Source: Labrys sp. KNU-23
Lineage (GTDB): Bacteria; Pseudomonadota; Alphaproteobacteria; Rhizobiales; Labraceae
Direction: 5' to 3'
Assembly: GCF_008330945.1 (NCBI RefSeq)
Contig: NZ_CP043489.1
Span: 1,933,501-1,997,500, forward strand
DNA: 64,000 bases
Of the stretch, positions 53,541 to 62,377 are shown piece by piece. Under the pieces are notes generated by a model. The model searched no databases. It was not told the origin of the DNA and worked only from the letters and a program-made list of their open reading frames with translations. The position numbers and the translations under genes are program-made. How positions within the stretch are numbered: position 1 is the first letter of the stretch; every line of letters starts with the position of its first letter.

Positions 53541-54542
53541 ATGGCCGTGATCGGCAATTCCTACCCCACGCTGGTTGATGTCACCAAGCGGCTCGACCCC
53601 AATGGCAAGCCCGCCGTGGTGGCCGAGCTCCTCTCCCAGCTCAACGAACCCCTGCAGGACATTCCCTGGATCGAGGGCAATCTGCCCACCGGGCACAAGA
53701 CCACGATCCGCACCGGCCTGCCGCAGGCGACCTGGCGGCGCCTCAATTACGGCGTGCCGCCGGCCAAGAGCACCACGGCCCAGATCACCGATGTCTGCGG
53801 CATGCTCGAAACCTATTCGGTGATCGACAAGGACCTCGCCGACCTCAACGGCAACACCGCCGCCTTCCGCCTGACCGAGGACACCGCCTTCATCGAGGCG
53901 ATGAACCAGCAATTCGCCCAGGCGCTCTTCTATGAATCGGTGGGCGTCAACCCCGACCGGATCACCGGCCTGTCGCCGCGTTATTCCAGCCTCACCGCCG
54001 GCAATGGCGTCAACGTCATCGATGCCGGCGGCACCGGCGCCTCCAACACCTCGATCTGGCTGGTGGTGTGGGGACCGAACACCCTGCACGGCATCTATCC
54101 CAAGGGCACCACGGCCGGGCTCACCCACCAGGACGTCACCACCTCGGCGCCGATCCTCGACCCCAATGGCGGGCGCTACCAGGCCTACCAGACCAAGTAC
54201 CAGTGGAAGTGCGGCCTGACCGTGCGCGACTGGCGCTATGCCGTGCGCATCGCCAATATCGACACCACCACCGCGGCCGGCGGCCTGCAGTCGGCGACCC
54301 CGCCCAACCTCTACCGGCTGATGGTGCGAGCGATCAACAAGATCCCCTCGCTCAAGATGGGCAAGCCCGCCTTCTATGTGAACCGGGCGGTGAAGACCTG
54401 GGGCGACATCCAGGCCATGGAGAAATCCACCCTCGCCTTCCAGACCGTGACGGACGCCCAGGGCCAGCCCTTCCTTAGCTTCCGCGGCATCCCGGTGCGG
54501 CTGACCGATCAGCTCCTCAACACCGAGGCCCGCGTGGTCTGA
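53541..54542 (+). CDS. Major capsid protein, Bbp17-like
   Basis: The 333-residue protein follows AAAGGAAG. It begins VIGNSYPTLVDVTKRLDPNG and has QDIPWIEGNLPTGHKTTIRT, DLNGNTAAFRLTEDTAFIEA and GLTVRDWRYAVRIANIDTT, matching the capsid proteins of BPP-1-like podoviruses as I recall them. It should form the icosahedral head with an HK97-type fold. A hairpin right after it probably lets it be expressed above downstream genes. Confidence 0.88.
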   Translation: MAVIGNSYPTLVDVTKRLDPNGKPAVVAELLSQLNEPLQDIPWIEGNLPTGHKTTIRTGLPQATWRRLNYGVPPAKSTTAQITDVCGMLETYSVIDKDLADLNGNTAAFRLTEDTAFIEAMNQQFAQALFYESVGVNPDRITGLSPRYSSLTAGNGVNVIDAGGTGASNTSIWLVVWGPNTLHGIYPKGTTAGLTHQDVTTSAPILDPNGGRYQAYQTKYQWKCGLTVRDWRYAVRIANIDTTTAAGGLQSATPPNLYRLMVRAINKIPSLKMGKPAFYVNRAVKTWGDIQAMEKSTLAFQTVTDAQGQPFLSFRGIPVRLTDQLLNTEARVV

Positions 54543-54553
54543 GGCCGCCTTCT

Positions 54554-54578
54554 CCCCTCTCCCGGGTCGGGAGAGGGG
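54554..54578 (+). terminator. Hairpin after the capsid gene
   Basis: CCCCTCTCCC and GGGAGAGGGG form a perfect 10-bp stem with a 5-base loop and a short TT tail. It probably stabilises capsid mRNA or ends part of the transcripts. Confidence 0.5.
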
Positions 54579-54605
54579 TTCACTCATCCCCCCATCATCG
54601 GAGCC

Positions 54606-55052
54606 ATGTCCATGATCCTGGACCAGCAACTTCTCCTGTCGGACAAGCAGGCGATCACCGCCAGCGCCGTCTCGACCAATACGATCGACCTCACCCAGGC
54701 CCGCGATCCCGGCCCCGGCGACAGCCTGGAACTGGTGATCCGCGTCAACTCCGCGCTCACCGGCGGCACCTCCGTGCAGTTCGCCTATGTCACCTCGGCC
54801 AATGCGGACCTGTCGTCGCCCAACGTCATCGTGCAGACGCCGGCGATTCCCGCCGCCAGCCTCACCGCCGGCTCGGAATGGCTGCGCGTGCAGGTGCCGG
54901 CGCTCTCGCTCGATGCCCAGCGCCAGCGTTATCTCGGCGTGCAGTACACGGTGGCCGGCACCTTCGCCGCCGGTACGGTGACCGCGGGCCTCGTCGCCGA
55001 CCGCGAGGCGATCGTCAACTACCCCTCCGGCCTGAATGTGGGGGGCTTCTGA
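54606..55052 (+). CDS. Bbp16-like capsid cement protein
   Basis: The 148-residue protein begins MILDQQLLLSDKQAITASAV after an alternative first Met. It continues with the Bbp16 pattern DLTQARDPGPGDSLELVIRV and AGLVADREAIVNYPSGLNVG. In BPP-1 Bbp16 is the cementing protein on the capsid surface. It lies directly after the capsid gene as expected. Confidence 0.85.
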   Translation: MSMILDQQLLLSDKQAITASAVSTNTIDLTQARDPGPGDSLELVIRVNSALTGGTSVQFAYVTSANADLSSPNVIVQTPAIPAASLTAGSEWLRVQVPALSLDAQRQRYLGVQYTVAGTFAAGTVTAGLVADREAIVNYPSGLNVGGF

Positions 55053-55053
55053 A

Positions 55054-55353
55054 ATGGCGCGCTATCTCGTCAAGGCCAAGGCCTATGTCGACGGCCGCAT
55101 CGTCGAGGCGGATGAGGAAGTCGAGCTCGTCGGCAAGGTGCGCGAGGAGGATGAGCATCTCGAGCTCATCCCGGACAAGGCCAATGAGCGCGAGGCCAGG
55201 AACGAGGCCGAGGCGGTCGACGCCGCAATCCGGGCGGAGGCGATCAAGGCCAAGCTCGTCGACGATGCCGGCGCCGCGATCGACGAAGCGACGCCGATCG
55301 AGATCGTGAGCCGCCGGCTCGCCGAATACAAGCAGGCCAACGCCTTCAGGTGA
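55054..55353 (+). CDS. Small charged phage protein between cement and tail genes
   Basis: The 99-residue protein starts one base after the previous stop. It has a short beta-rich N-terminus (RYLVKAKAYVDGRIVEADEE) and a long charged helix (KANEREARNEAEAVDAAIRA). Similar small proteins stand here in BPP-1-like phages; function unknown. Confidence 0.65.
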   Translation: MARYLVKAKAYVDGRIVEADEEVELVGKVREEDEHLELIPDKANEREARNEAEAVDAAIRAEAIKAKLVDDAGAAIDEATPIEIVSRRLAEYKQANAFR

Positions 55354-55432
55354 GAAACCGGGGGCGGCGCGCGATCGCCTCGCACCCGCGCGCCGCCCCG
55401 ACGACATCACTTTTCGCGGCCTGGAGGCCCTC

Positions 55433-56020
55433 ATGTCCGTCAATCTCTCGATCACCGAGATCTGCAATCTCGCGCTCGATTATCTCGACGAGGCGCCGCT
55501 GGCCTCCATCGACGACAATTCGGCCGTGGCGCGCTGGTTCCGACGCAATTTCTGGCCGATGGCCTGGAGCCTGATGCGCCGCCATCCCTGGAATTTCGCC
55601 ATGGCGCGCACCCTGCTGCCGGCCTCGGCCACACCGCCCGCCTTCGGCTGGATCCATGCCTATGACCTGCCGGTCGACTGCCTGCGGGTGATGCCGCTGA
55701 CTGTGGATGGCAGCGATAACGCCAAGACCATTCCCCACAAGGTCGAGGGCAGCCAGATCCTCGCCGACGAACCGGCCCCACGCGCCGTGCGCTATGTCAG
55801 GCGCATCGACAATACCGGCCTGTTCGACCAGCAGTTCACCGACGTGCTCGCCCTGGCCCTGGCGCAGAAGGCGGCCCATTTCATCACCGGCAAGGCCTCC
55901 TATGCCGAGTCGCTCGGGCAGAAGACGCAGGCAGCGCTTTCCGAGGCGCAGGCCATCGACGCCCTGGAAGGCACGCCGGATGACCCCGAAGACGATTTCT
56001 GGATCGAGGCTCGTTCCTGA
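55433..56020 (+). CDS. Tail tubular protein A-like adaptor
   Basis: The 195-residue protein shows the T7 gp11-like pattern SITEICNLALDYLDEAPLAS, ARWFRRNFWPMAWSLMRRHP and AFGWIHAYDLPVDCLRVMP, with VRYVRRIDNTGLFDQQFTDV later. It links the portal ring to the tail nozzle. Its stop overlaps the next ATG by one base. Confidence 0.88.
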   Translation: MSVNLSITEICNLALDYLDEAPLASIDDNSAVARWFRRNFWPMAWSLMRRHPWNFAMARTLLPASATPPAFGWIHAYDLPVDCLRVMPLTVDGSDNAKTIPHKVEGSQILADEPAPRAVRYVRRIDNTGLFDQQFTDVLALALAQKAAHFITGKASYAESLGQKTQAALSEAQAIDALEGTPDDPEDDFWIEARS

Positions 56021-58494
56021 TGGGCGCTTATGAACTCAAGCCGGTGTTCTCGCGCGGCGAACTTTCCCCGAAGCTCCATAGCCGCGCCGATCTCGAGCAT
56101 TTCAAGACCGGGCTGAAGGAATGCCAGAACTTCATGGTAATGCGCCAGGGCGGCCTCACCCGCCGCCCCGGCACGCAATTCGTGCAGGAGGTGAAGGACT
56201 CATCCCGCCCCGCCCGCTTCATCCCCTTCATCTTCTCGGCGAACCAGGCCTATATGCTGGTGTTCAACGCCGGCGTTATCAGGGTCTACACGCTGGGCGG
56301 TCGGGTCGGCAGCGTCGAGGTTGTTCATCCCTATGCCGATGCGGACCTGTTCCAGCTCGATTTCGACCAGACCAACGATGTGTTGGACATCACGCATAAG
56401 GGCTATCAGCCGCGGCGAGTGAAGCGGCAGAGCGACACGTTGTGGTCGATTGATGTTGTGCCAGCAAAAGACGGCCCCTACCTGCCGATCAATGACACCG
56501 CGACCACACTGACCCCCTCAGGCACCGGCAATGCCGTACCGATTATGACCAGCGATACGGCACCGTCCGGCGTTTGCTCAGCGTCGAGTTCCGTGGCAGG
56601 CTTTAGTGCGTTCCGCGCTTTTGATGGCGACTCTAGTAGCTTCTGGGCAAATACGAACAAGGTAGGTTGGTTGTCCTACCAATTCGCGGCATCTAAGGTC
56701 ATCATCGGCTATAGCGTCCAGGCGAGTAACTATTTGAACCCTGGCGACCCCAGCAACAACGGCCCAATGAATGCCCCGAAGTCGTGGACTTTCGAGGGAG
56801 CAAACGACGGTTCGACATGGATCGTGCTTGATAGCCAGTTCGCGCAAACTGGCTGGAGCAACAATGAAACGCGCTCTTTCCTGTTTTCAAATACCACTAG
56901 CTATCTATATTATCGGATCAACATCGCCAGCAATAATGCCGGCAGCGAGTTGGACATTGCCTCGTTGCGCATGTTGGAGTTGCCGGCCAATTCCCCCGCG
57001 ATTATTATTGCCGCATCCGAGGGCACCGGAATCAATAATGACGCCGGGTTCAAGGCTAGTGACGTCGGCCGTTTCGTAACCTTACTCGGCTCGGATTCGA
57101 TCTATCATCCTTTCCAGATCGTCGGCGTCACGTCGAGCACGATTATCACGGTAAAGGCCACGGGTGGCCCACTGCCGTCTGCACGCGGAACCCTGCAATG
57201 GCGCTTTGGTGCCTGGGGCGAGACTCCCGGTTGGCCAGCCCATGTGGCCACCTTCGAGCAGCGCAAGGTCTATGCCCGCACCAACACCCAGCCCTCCGGC
57301 GTCTGGGCCACCAAGACCGGCGGCTACGGGCGTGAGCTGGACTTCTCCGTCTCCGTGCCGGTGAAGGACGACGATGCAATTTCCTTCACCCTCACCGACG
57401 TCAATGAAATCCAGTGGATCGCCGAAGGCACAGACCTCCTGATCGGTACGGCCGGCGCGGCTCGCACAATGGGACGCGACAGTCCGAACTTGCCCTTTTC
57501 GGCCAACAACTTCAGACAAGCCCTGGCTTCGACCTATGCCTCGCAAGCAATCCGGCCCGTGAAGGTTGGAAGCTCGACGGTCTTCGTTTCCAGCTTCGGC
57601 AAGGCGCTCCGCGAGTTTGTCCAGGGTGACAGTGGGGTGGGCTATGCGACCCCGGATATCTCCGTACTTTCGGATCATCTGTTCGCCTCCGGTGTCGTGG
57701 AGGTCACCTACGCCCAGGAGCCCGACAGCGTGGTGTGGCTGCCCAACGGCAAAGGCGAATTGATCGGACTGACCTATGAAAAGGAACAGTCCATGGCGGG
57801 CATGCATCGCCATGTCATGGGCGGCAATGGCTTCGTCGAGAGTTGCGCCACCATGCCGGGCCAGGGCAGGAATGAAGTATGGCTGATCGTCCGGCGCACG
57901 ATCGGCGGCGTGAGCAGGCGTTCTATCGAGCGCATGGCGGTGCCCTTCGAAGCAGCCACCACCACACCGGACAAGGCCTGGTATCTCGACTGCGCCTTGC
58001 AATATAGCGGTGCGCCCGCCACCGGTGTCACCGGCCTCGGCCATCTCGAGGGCCAGCGCGTCGCCATCCTTGCGGACGGCGCGCGCGAGGCCGATCAGAT
58101 CGTCACCGGCGGCGCCATCGCACTCGCCTCGGGGCGCCCGGCCAGCACGATCACCGTCGGCCTGCCCTATCTCTCACGCATCCGCCTGATGCCCTCGCCC
58201 GCTTCGGCCGGCGATGGCTCGGGCCTGGGACGACGCAAGAAAATCGTATTCGCCAAGATCGACTTCCTCGCCACCGGTTCGTTGCTGGTCGGCCGGGATG
58301 AAACCACCGCCGAGGAGATCGCCTTGCGCCACACCAGCGATGATCTCGGCGCCGCCGCCCCGCTCGCCACCGGCTTTTACGACGCCCGCCCACAAACGAG
58401 CTGGGGTGACAAGGGCGAACTCGTGCTGATCGCCGACGGCCCGCAGCCGGCGACGATCCGTTCCATCACCCTCAACGCCGATCCGGAGCCTTGA
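56020..58494 (+). CDS. Tail nozzle protein (T7 gp12/Bbp13-like) with inserted discoidin-like domain
   Basis: The 824-residue protein opens with the nozzle pattern LKPVFSRGELSPKLHSRADL, FKTGLKECQNFMVMRQGGLT, RRPGTQFVQEV, and ends with IRSITLNADPEP. Between about residues 180 and 320 it has an insert not expected in a basic nozzle: SVAGFSAFRAFDGDSSSFWA, AWTNxxGWLSYQF-like segments, PKSWTFEGANDGSTWIVLDS and YYRINIASNNAG. This is the layout of an F5/8 type C (discoidin) carbohydrate-binding domain, and it is coded by visibly more AT-rich DNA. It may help the tail bind surface sugars. Confidence 0.85.
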   Translation: MGAYELKPVFSRGELSPKLHSRADLEHFKTGLKECQNFMVMRQGGLTRRPGTQFVQEVKDSSRPARFIPFIFSANQAYMLVFNAGVIRVYTLGGRVGSVEVVHPYADADLFQLDFDQTNDVLDITHKGYQPRRVKRQSDTLWSIDVVPAKDGPYLPINDTATTLTPSGTGNAVPIMTSDTAPSGVCSASSSVAGFSAFRAFDGDSSSFWANTNKVGWLSYQFAASKVIIGYSVQASNYLNPGDPSNNGPMNAPKSWTFEGANDGSTWIVLDSQFAQTGWSNNETRSFLFSNTTSYLYYRINIASNNAGSELDIASLRMLELPANSPAIIIAASEGTGINNDAGFKASDVGRFVTLLGSDSIYHPFQIVGVTSSTIITVKATGGPLPSARGTLQWRFGAWGETPGWPAHVATFEQRKVYARTNTQPSGVWATKTGGYGRELDFSVSVPVKDDDAISFTLTDVNEIQWIAEGTDLLIGTAGAARTMGRDSPNLPFSANNFRQALASTYASQAIRPVKVGSSTVFVSSFGKALREFVQGDSGVGYATPDISVLSDHLFASGVVEVTYAQEPDSVVWLPNGKGELIGLTYEKEQSMAGMHRHVMGGNGFVESCATMPGQGRNEVWLIVRRTIGGVSRRSIERMAVPFEAATTTPDKAWYLDCALQYSGAPATGVTGLGHLEGQRVAILADGAREADQIVTGGAIALASGRPASTITVGLPYLSRIRLMPSPASAGDGSGLGRRKKIVFAKIDFLATGSLLVGRDETTAEEIALRHTSDDLGAAAPLATGFYDARPQTSWGDKGELVLIADGPQPATIRSITLNADPEP

Positions 58495-58496
58495 CC

Positions 58497-59018
58497 ATGT
58501 GCCCACCGCTTTTCGCAGCCATCGGAGCTGGCCTGGCTTCCGCCGCCTCGGCCGCCGGCTCCGCCATATCCGGCATCGGCCTCGGCACGGCGGCCACGAT
58601 TGCCGGCACTGGCCTATCGGCCATCGGCGCCATCCAGCAGGGCAACGCCGCCAAGGCCCAGTCCGACGCCCAGGCCGAGGCCTATCGTCGCCAGGCCCAG
58701 ATCGAAACGATGACCGGCGAATACCAGGCCGGCCGCAAGCAGGACCAGGTCGACAGCACCATCGGCACCCAGACCGCCCTCACCGGCGGTTCCGGCGTCA
58801 ATCTCGACGGCTCGCCTACCGATGTCATCGGCTCAACCGCCAGTGAAGGCGCGCTCGACGTCGCCGCCATTCGTTGGAATGCCAAGAACCAAACCAACAA
58901 TCTGAACTACCAGGCCAGGCTCGCCAACATTGCCGGCCGGAATGCCCAGACCGGCGGCTATCTCACTGCGGCTGGCAGCCTGTTCGGCGGGCTCGGGCGA
59001 CTGGGAAAAACGGCCTAA
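58497..59018 (+). CDS. Internal virion protein, T7 gp14-like
   Basis: The 173-residue protein has a long Gly/Ala hydrophobic N-terminus (LFAAIGAGLASAASAAGSAI and GLGTAATIAGTGLSAIGAIQ) and then a helical, Gln-rich middle (AEAYRRQAQIETMTGEYQAG, SAxSEGALDVAAIRWNAKNQ-like). This matches the small internal protein that forms the outer-membrane pore of podoviral ejection machines. The large proteins at 27011, 37992 and 47395 would be its partners. Confidence 0.78.
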   Translation: MCPPLFAAIGAGLASAASAAGSAISGIGLGTAATIAGTGLSAIGAIQQGNAAKAQSDAQAEAYRRQAQIETMTGEYQAGRKQDQVDSTIGTQTALTGGSGVNLDGSPTDVIGSTASEGALDVAAIRWNAKNQTNNLNYQARLANIAGRNAQTGGYLTAAGSLFGGLGRLGKTA

Positions 59019-59345
59019 CCGCACCGATGAAAAATCCAGACGAGGGGGAATGAAGACGGCCTTTTCGTCCCGATAGTTCGGAAGGCCAGGTTTCCAGGCT
59101 TCGACGCGGCGATGGCATCCCGGTCTTGCGCGTCACAGCTTGCGGCAAACCTCGCCTGATCACGCCTTCGGTCTGCCCAGGTTCCACATGTACCGGCGGC
59201 GGGGCTCGGCGCCGAGACCCGCCGCCGGTTTCTGTCTGCTTCCCCAAGAACATTCTCGTTCCGCGCTCTCTCCTTCCGCTTCCCGATTCCACCCCGCCCC
59301 CAAGGCCCTGCCTCGAAGGCTGGTTTTTGTTTGCCGGAGCCCCCA
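59019..59345. other. Non-coding gap before the tail fibre with a strong hairpin
   Basis: No gene is supported. GGCGGCGGG and CCCGCCGCC arms (about 59196-59228) form a 9-bp stem followed by GGTTTCTG. TTTTTGTTTG at 59323-59332 lies 14 bases before the fibre ATG, similar to the other pre-start T-runs. Confidence 0.45.
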
Positions 59346-61955
59346 ATGACCATTCCAAGCTATGACAATCGCCGTTCCTATACGGGCGACGGAAGTACGA
59401 CCGCCTTCGCCTTCCCGCCTCCCTTCACGGCCAACACCGATCTCATGGTGCAGATCCGGGCAGCAGACGGGACAACGACCACCCAAGCGCTCGGCGCTGA
59501 CTATGCGGTCGCCGGCGCCGGCTCCCCCGCCGGTGGCAGTGTGACCATGACGGCGGCACCGGCGACAGGTACCACACTGATCATCTACAGGGACGTGCCT
59601 CTCACCCAATCGGTCGATCTGCAGGATGGCGGCCCTTTACCAGCCCCTACTATCAACCGGGCGCTCGACCGCATCACCATGTGGGGCCAGCGCCTGAAGG
59701 AGCAGATTGCCGCGCTGGGAATTCTCGCAACCCAAACGGCAGCCGGGCTGATGTCGTCGGCAGACAAGGTGAAGCTCGACGGAATCCAGCCAGGAGCCCA
59801 GGCCAACACCGTAACTTCCGTCAACGGCTACACCGGCACGATCGTGCTGGCAAAGGGCGACGTGGGCCTTGGCAATGCCGACAACACCTCGGACGCAAAC
59901 AAACCCGTTTCGACGGCGCAGCAAGCTGCGCTCGATGCCAAGCTGGCACGGGCCGGCAACCTCTCGGATCTGACCAACGCAGCTGCTGCACGCTCGAACC
60001 TTGGCGGCGGCGCGACTGGCATCTCCGTCTTTCAGGCTGCCAACATTTCGACAGCGCTTACGTCGATCGGTGCGACGACAATCGGTTCTTCGCTGGTTAC
60101 GGCTGCCAATGCCGGCGCCGCCCGTTCGATCCTTGGTCTGGTGCCAGGCACCGACGTCCAGGCCTATAGCGCCCGCCTGGCTGAAATCGCCGGCAGCGTT
60201 TGGGCACAAGGCGATATCCTGTATTTCAATGGCGCATCGCTCGCACGCCTGCCTGCCGGCACAGCAGGGCAGTTCTTCCGCACCGGCGGTCCTTCCGGAA
60301 CGCCGGATTGGGCAACCATCTCCGGTGGCGGCGACATGTTGAGAGCGAACAATCTCTCCGATATTGCCAATGCAGCAACGGCCCGATCGAACATCGGAGC
60401 CGTGGGGGGGCCGGCTGCTGCCAATGACGGCGAGGCTGTCATCTTTGACGGAACGACCGGGAAACTGGTCAAGAGCGGCGGCGCACAGTGGGTGCGAAGC
60501 GGCGATAGCCTTACATTCACTGCGAATGTCGCCGGCGGCAACAAGATCGAAGTCAGCAACCCGTCAACAGCCCTGAACAGCAGCGCGCAATATGCCTGGA
60601 GTACAGGTCGGGCAAATGTCTCGGCTATCGCGATTCTCGAGAATACCGGCGCATCCGGCGGCCAGTTGAGACTGGCCGGAGCGCCAAACGTCAACGATCT
60701 TATCATCGACTACAACACCATCTGGTTCCGCAATACCGCAGGCATCCTGGCCGGCAAGATCGACGCTGGAGGAGTCGACCTCGTTTCGGGGCTGAATTAT
60801 CGTATCAATGGCAGTCCCCTTGCATTCTCCAATCTCGCAGGATCGGCTGCAGCATCCCAGGGCGGGACCGGCCAGACCACCTACACGACCGGCGACCTGC
60901 TCTACGCCTCCGGGCCCGCCAACCTTTCGAAACTGATTGACGTTGCGACCGGCAACGCCCTCCTTTCCGGCGGCGTCGGCGCTGCGCCCTCCTGGGGCAA
61001 GATCGGTCTCACCACCCACACCACCGGCACACTCGCCATCGCCAATGGCGGCACGAACATCACCACTTACGCGACCGGTGACATCCTCTATGCCGGCGCT
61101 TCCAACACACTGAGCAAGCTCGCGATCGGCTCGACAGGGCAAGTGCTTTCTATCACCGGCGGCATGCCTGCCTGGACTTCGAACAATACGACATGGCCCC
61201 CTGGCACGATCTACGGCCTGACTCTTTCGCAGGCATCGACCACGACTATTGGTATCGCGGCGGGCGGTTGCGCCAATGAAGATGGAGGTACTGCCTACAA
61301 CATTGTGATTGGCTCGGCCCTTACGAAAGGGCTTGGCGCTTGGGCTGCCGGTACCGGGAGTGGCGGTCTCGATACTGGCTCGATCGCTGCGAGCACTTGG
61401 TATCATGTCCACCTGATACGCAAGGACAGTGACGGGACGATCGACGCGCTTCTATCGCTCAGCGCGATCGCGCCGACCATGCCAGCAGGTTACACGACTC
61501 GTCGCCGTATCGGGTCGATCCGCACCAACGTCTCGTCACAGGTGACGGCCTTTATTCAGGTGGCAGATGACTTCATCTGGACCGTACCAGTCATCGACCG
61601 GAACGGAAACTCGGCGTCTGGCACGGCATCTGTTACGCTCTCTGTACCGTCTGGCATTCGGGTAAAAGCTAGGCTCCGTGGCGCAGTGGAAACAACGACG
61701 AGCAACTATGTCACGATGTCAGTCTATTCACCGGAAATCACCGATCAAACGCCGATGTCCGGCGGCGCCGGCTCGGTGAGCCTTGTTCTTCCGCTAACTG
61801 GCATGCCAAGTACGAATGGGACGTGGGGCGCTGCTGCCTTTGACGTGATAACCAATACATCGGCACAGGTGCGCGTTTCCGTCACATCATCATCGACGGC
61901 CGGAGTCGTGGCCCTTCAAACCGATGGCTGGATCGATACGAGAGGAAGGCTGTGA
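59346..61955 (+). CDS. Tail fibre protein
   Basis: The 869-residue protein begins with the T7 gp17-type attachment domain: YDNRRSYTGDGSTTAFAFPP, YRDVPLTQSVDLQDGGPLPA and LDRITMWGQRLKEQIAALG. A repetitive shaft follows, with recurring phrases NLSDLTNAAAARSNLGGG and NLSDIANAATARSNIGAVGG and two GT(G/N)xTTYxTGDxLYA repeats. The last 230 residues are a beta-rich tip that should recognise the host surface. A remnant of a fibre assembly gene follows. Confidence 0.88.
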   Translation: MTIPSYDNRRSYTGDGSTTAFAFPPPFTANTDLMVQIRAADGTTTTQALGADYAVAGAGSPAGGSVTMTAAPATGTTLIIYRDVPLTQSVDLQDGGPLPAPTINRALDRITMWGQRLKEQIAALGILATQTAAGLMSSADKVKLDGIQPGAQANTVTSVNGYTGTIVLAKGDVGLGNADNTSDANKPVSTAQQAALDAKLARAGNLSDLTNAAAARSNLGGGATGISVFQAANISTALTSIGATTIGSSLVTAANAGAARSILGLVPGTDVQAYSARLAEIAGSVWAQGDILYFNGASLARLPAGTAGQFFRTGGPSGTPDWATISGGGDMLRANNLSDIANAATARSNIGAVGGPAAANDGEAVIFDGTTGKLVKSGGAQWVRSGDSLTFTANVAGGNKIEVSNPSTALNSSAQYAWSTGRANVSAIAILENTGASGGQLRLAGAPNVNDLIIDYNTIWFRNTAGILAGKIDAGGVDLVSGLNYRINGSPLAFSNLAGSAAASQGGTGQTTYTTGDLLYASGPANLSKLIDVATGNALLSGGVGAAPSWGKIGLTTHTTGTLAIANGGTNITTYATGDILYAGASNTLSKLAIGSTGQVLSITGGMPAWTSNNTTWPPGTIYGLTLSQASTTTIGIAAGGCANEDGGTAYNIVIGSALTKGLGAWAAGTGSGGLDTGSIAASTWYHVHLIRKDSDGTIDALLSLSAIAPTMPAGYTTRRRIGSIRTNVSSQVTAFIQVADDFIWTVPVIDRNGNSASGTASVTLSVPSGIRVKARLRGAVETTTSNYVTMSVYSPEITDQTPMSGGAGSVSLVLPLTGMPSTNGTWGAAAFDVITNTSAQVRVSVTSSSTAGVVALQTDGWIDTRGRL

Positions 61956-62110
61956 TGCCATATGTCCAGTGCTCGGCCTTCAGGCGCCATTTCTGGAACC
62001 TATAAAAACCCGTAGCCCGGCTATGCCAAAGAATGGCCGCTGGATAACGATCCGGCAGTCATTGCATTCCGGACCCAACGCTTTCTGCCAAGACAGTGAT
62101 CTATAAGGCC
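61956..62110 (+). pseudogene. Remnant of a tail-fibre assembly protein
   Basis: The frame 62019-62099 reads AKEWPLDNDPAVIAFRTQ and ends RFLPRQ-stop, like the end region of fibre assembly chaperones. TAG and TAA interrupt it upstream, and no full gene can be built. Confidence 0.45.
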
Positions 62111-62377
62111 GACATCTGGCATCGGGCGAGCAATGACGAAGCCGCAACTATAGATGCCTAATTGGACGACCAGCCTCTCCACCGTCGCCACATATGATAG
62201 GACAGCTAGACCCTATCCACCGCCGACGGATATCCAGCCCTACGGAGGACCTTCTAGATGGCCTTTGACGCCACCAGAGTTGCAGTGCTGCCAGATCCAA
62301 CGGTCTAGCTTTTCCAACTGGTGCAAGGAGATTCCGGCTGATATCGTGCCCTACGAAGTAGAGAACAAAGTACGCCA
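62111..62377. other. Apparently decayed junction region
   Basis: No intact gene. A short frame ending KEIPADIVPYEVENKVRQ stops in the ATGA that starts the next gene and may be the end of a deleted gene. It could contain the right boundary of the phage element, but no attachment repeat was found. Confidence 0.35.

Noticed and set aside
59019-61955. Diversity-generating retroelement, as in BPP-1
   Set aside because: The capsid genes resemble BPP-1, but no reverse transcriptase, template repeat or Mtd-like fibre tip was found near the fibre gene.
23938-62110. Rhodobacter-type gene transfer agent
   Set aside because: Portal, nozzle, adaptor and Bbp16/17/19-like genes are podovirus-type, and the gene order does not follow the RcGTA cluster.
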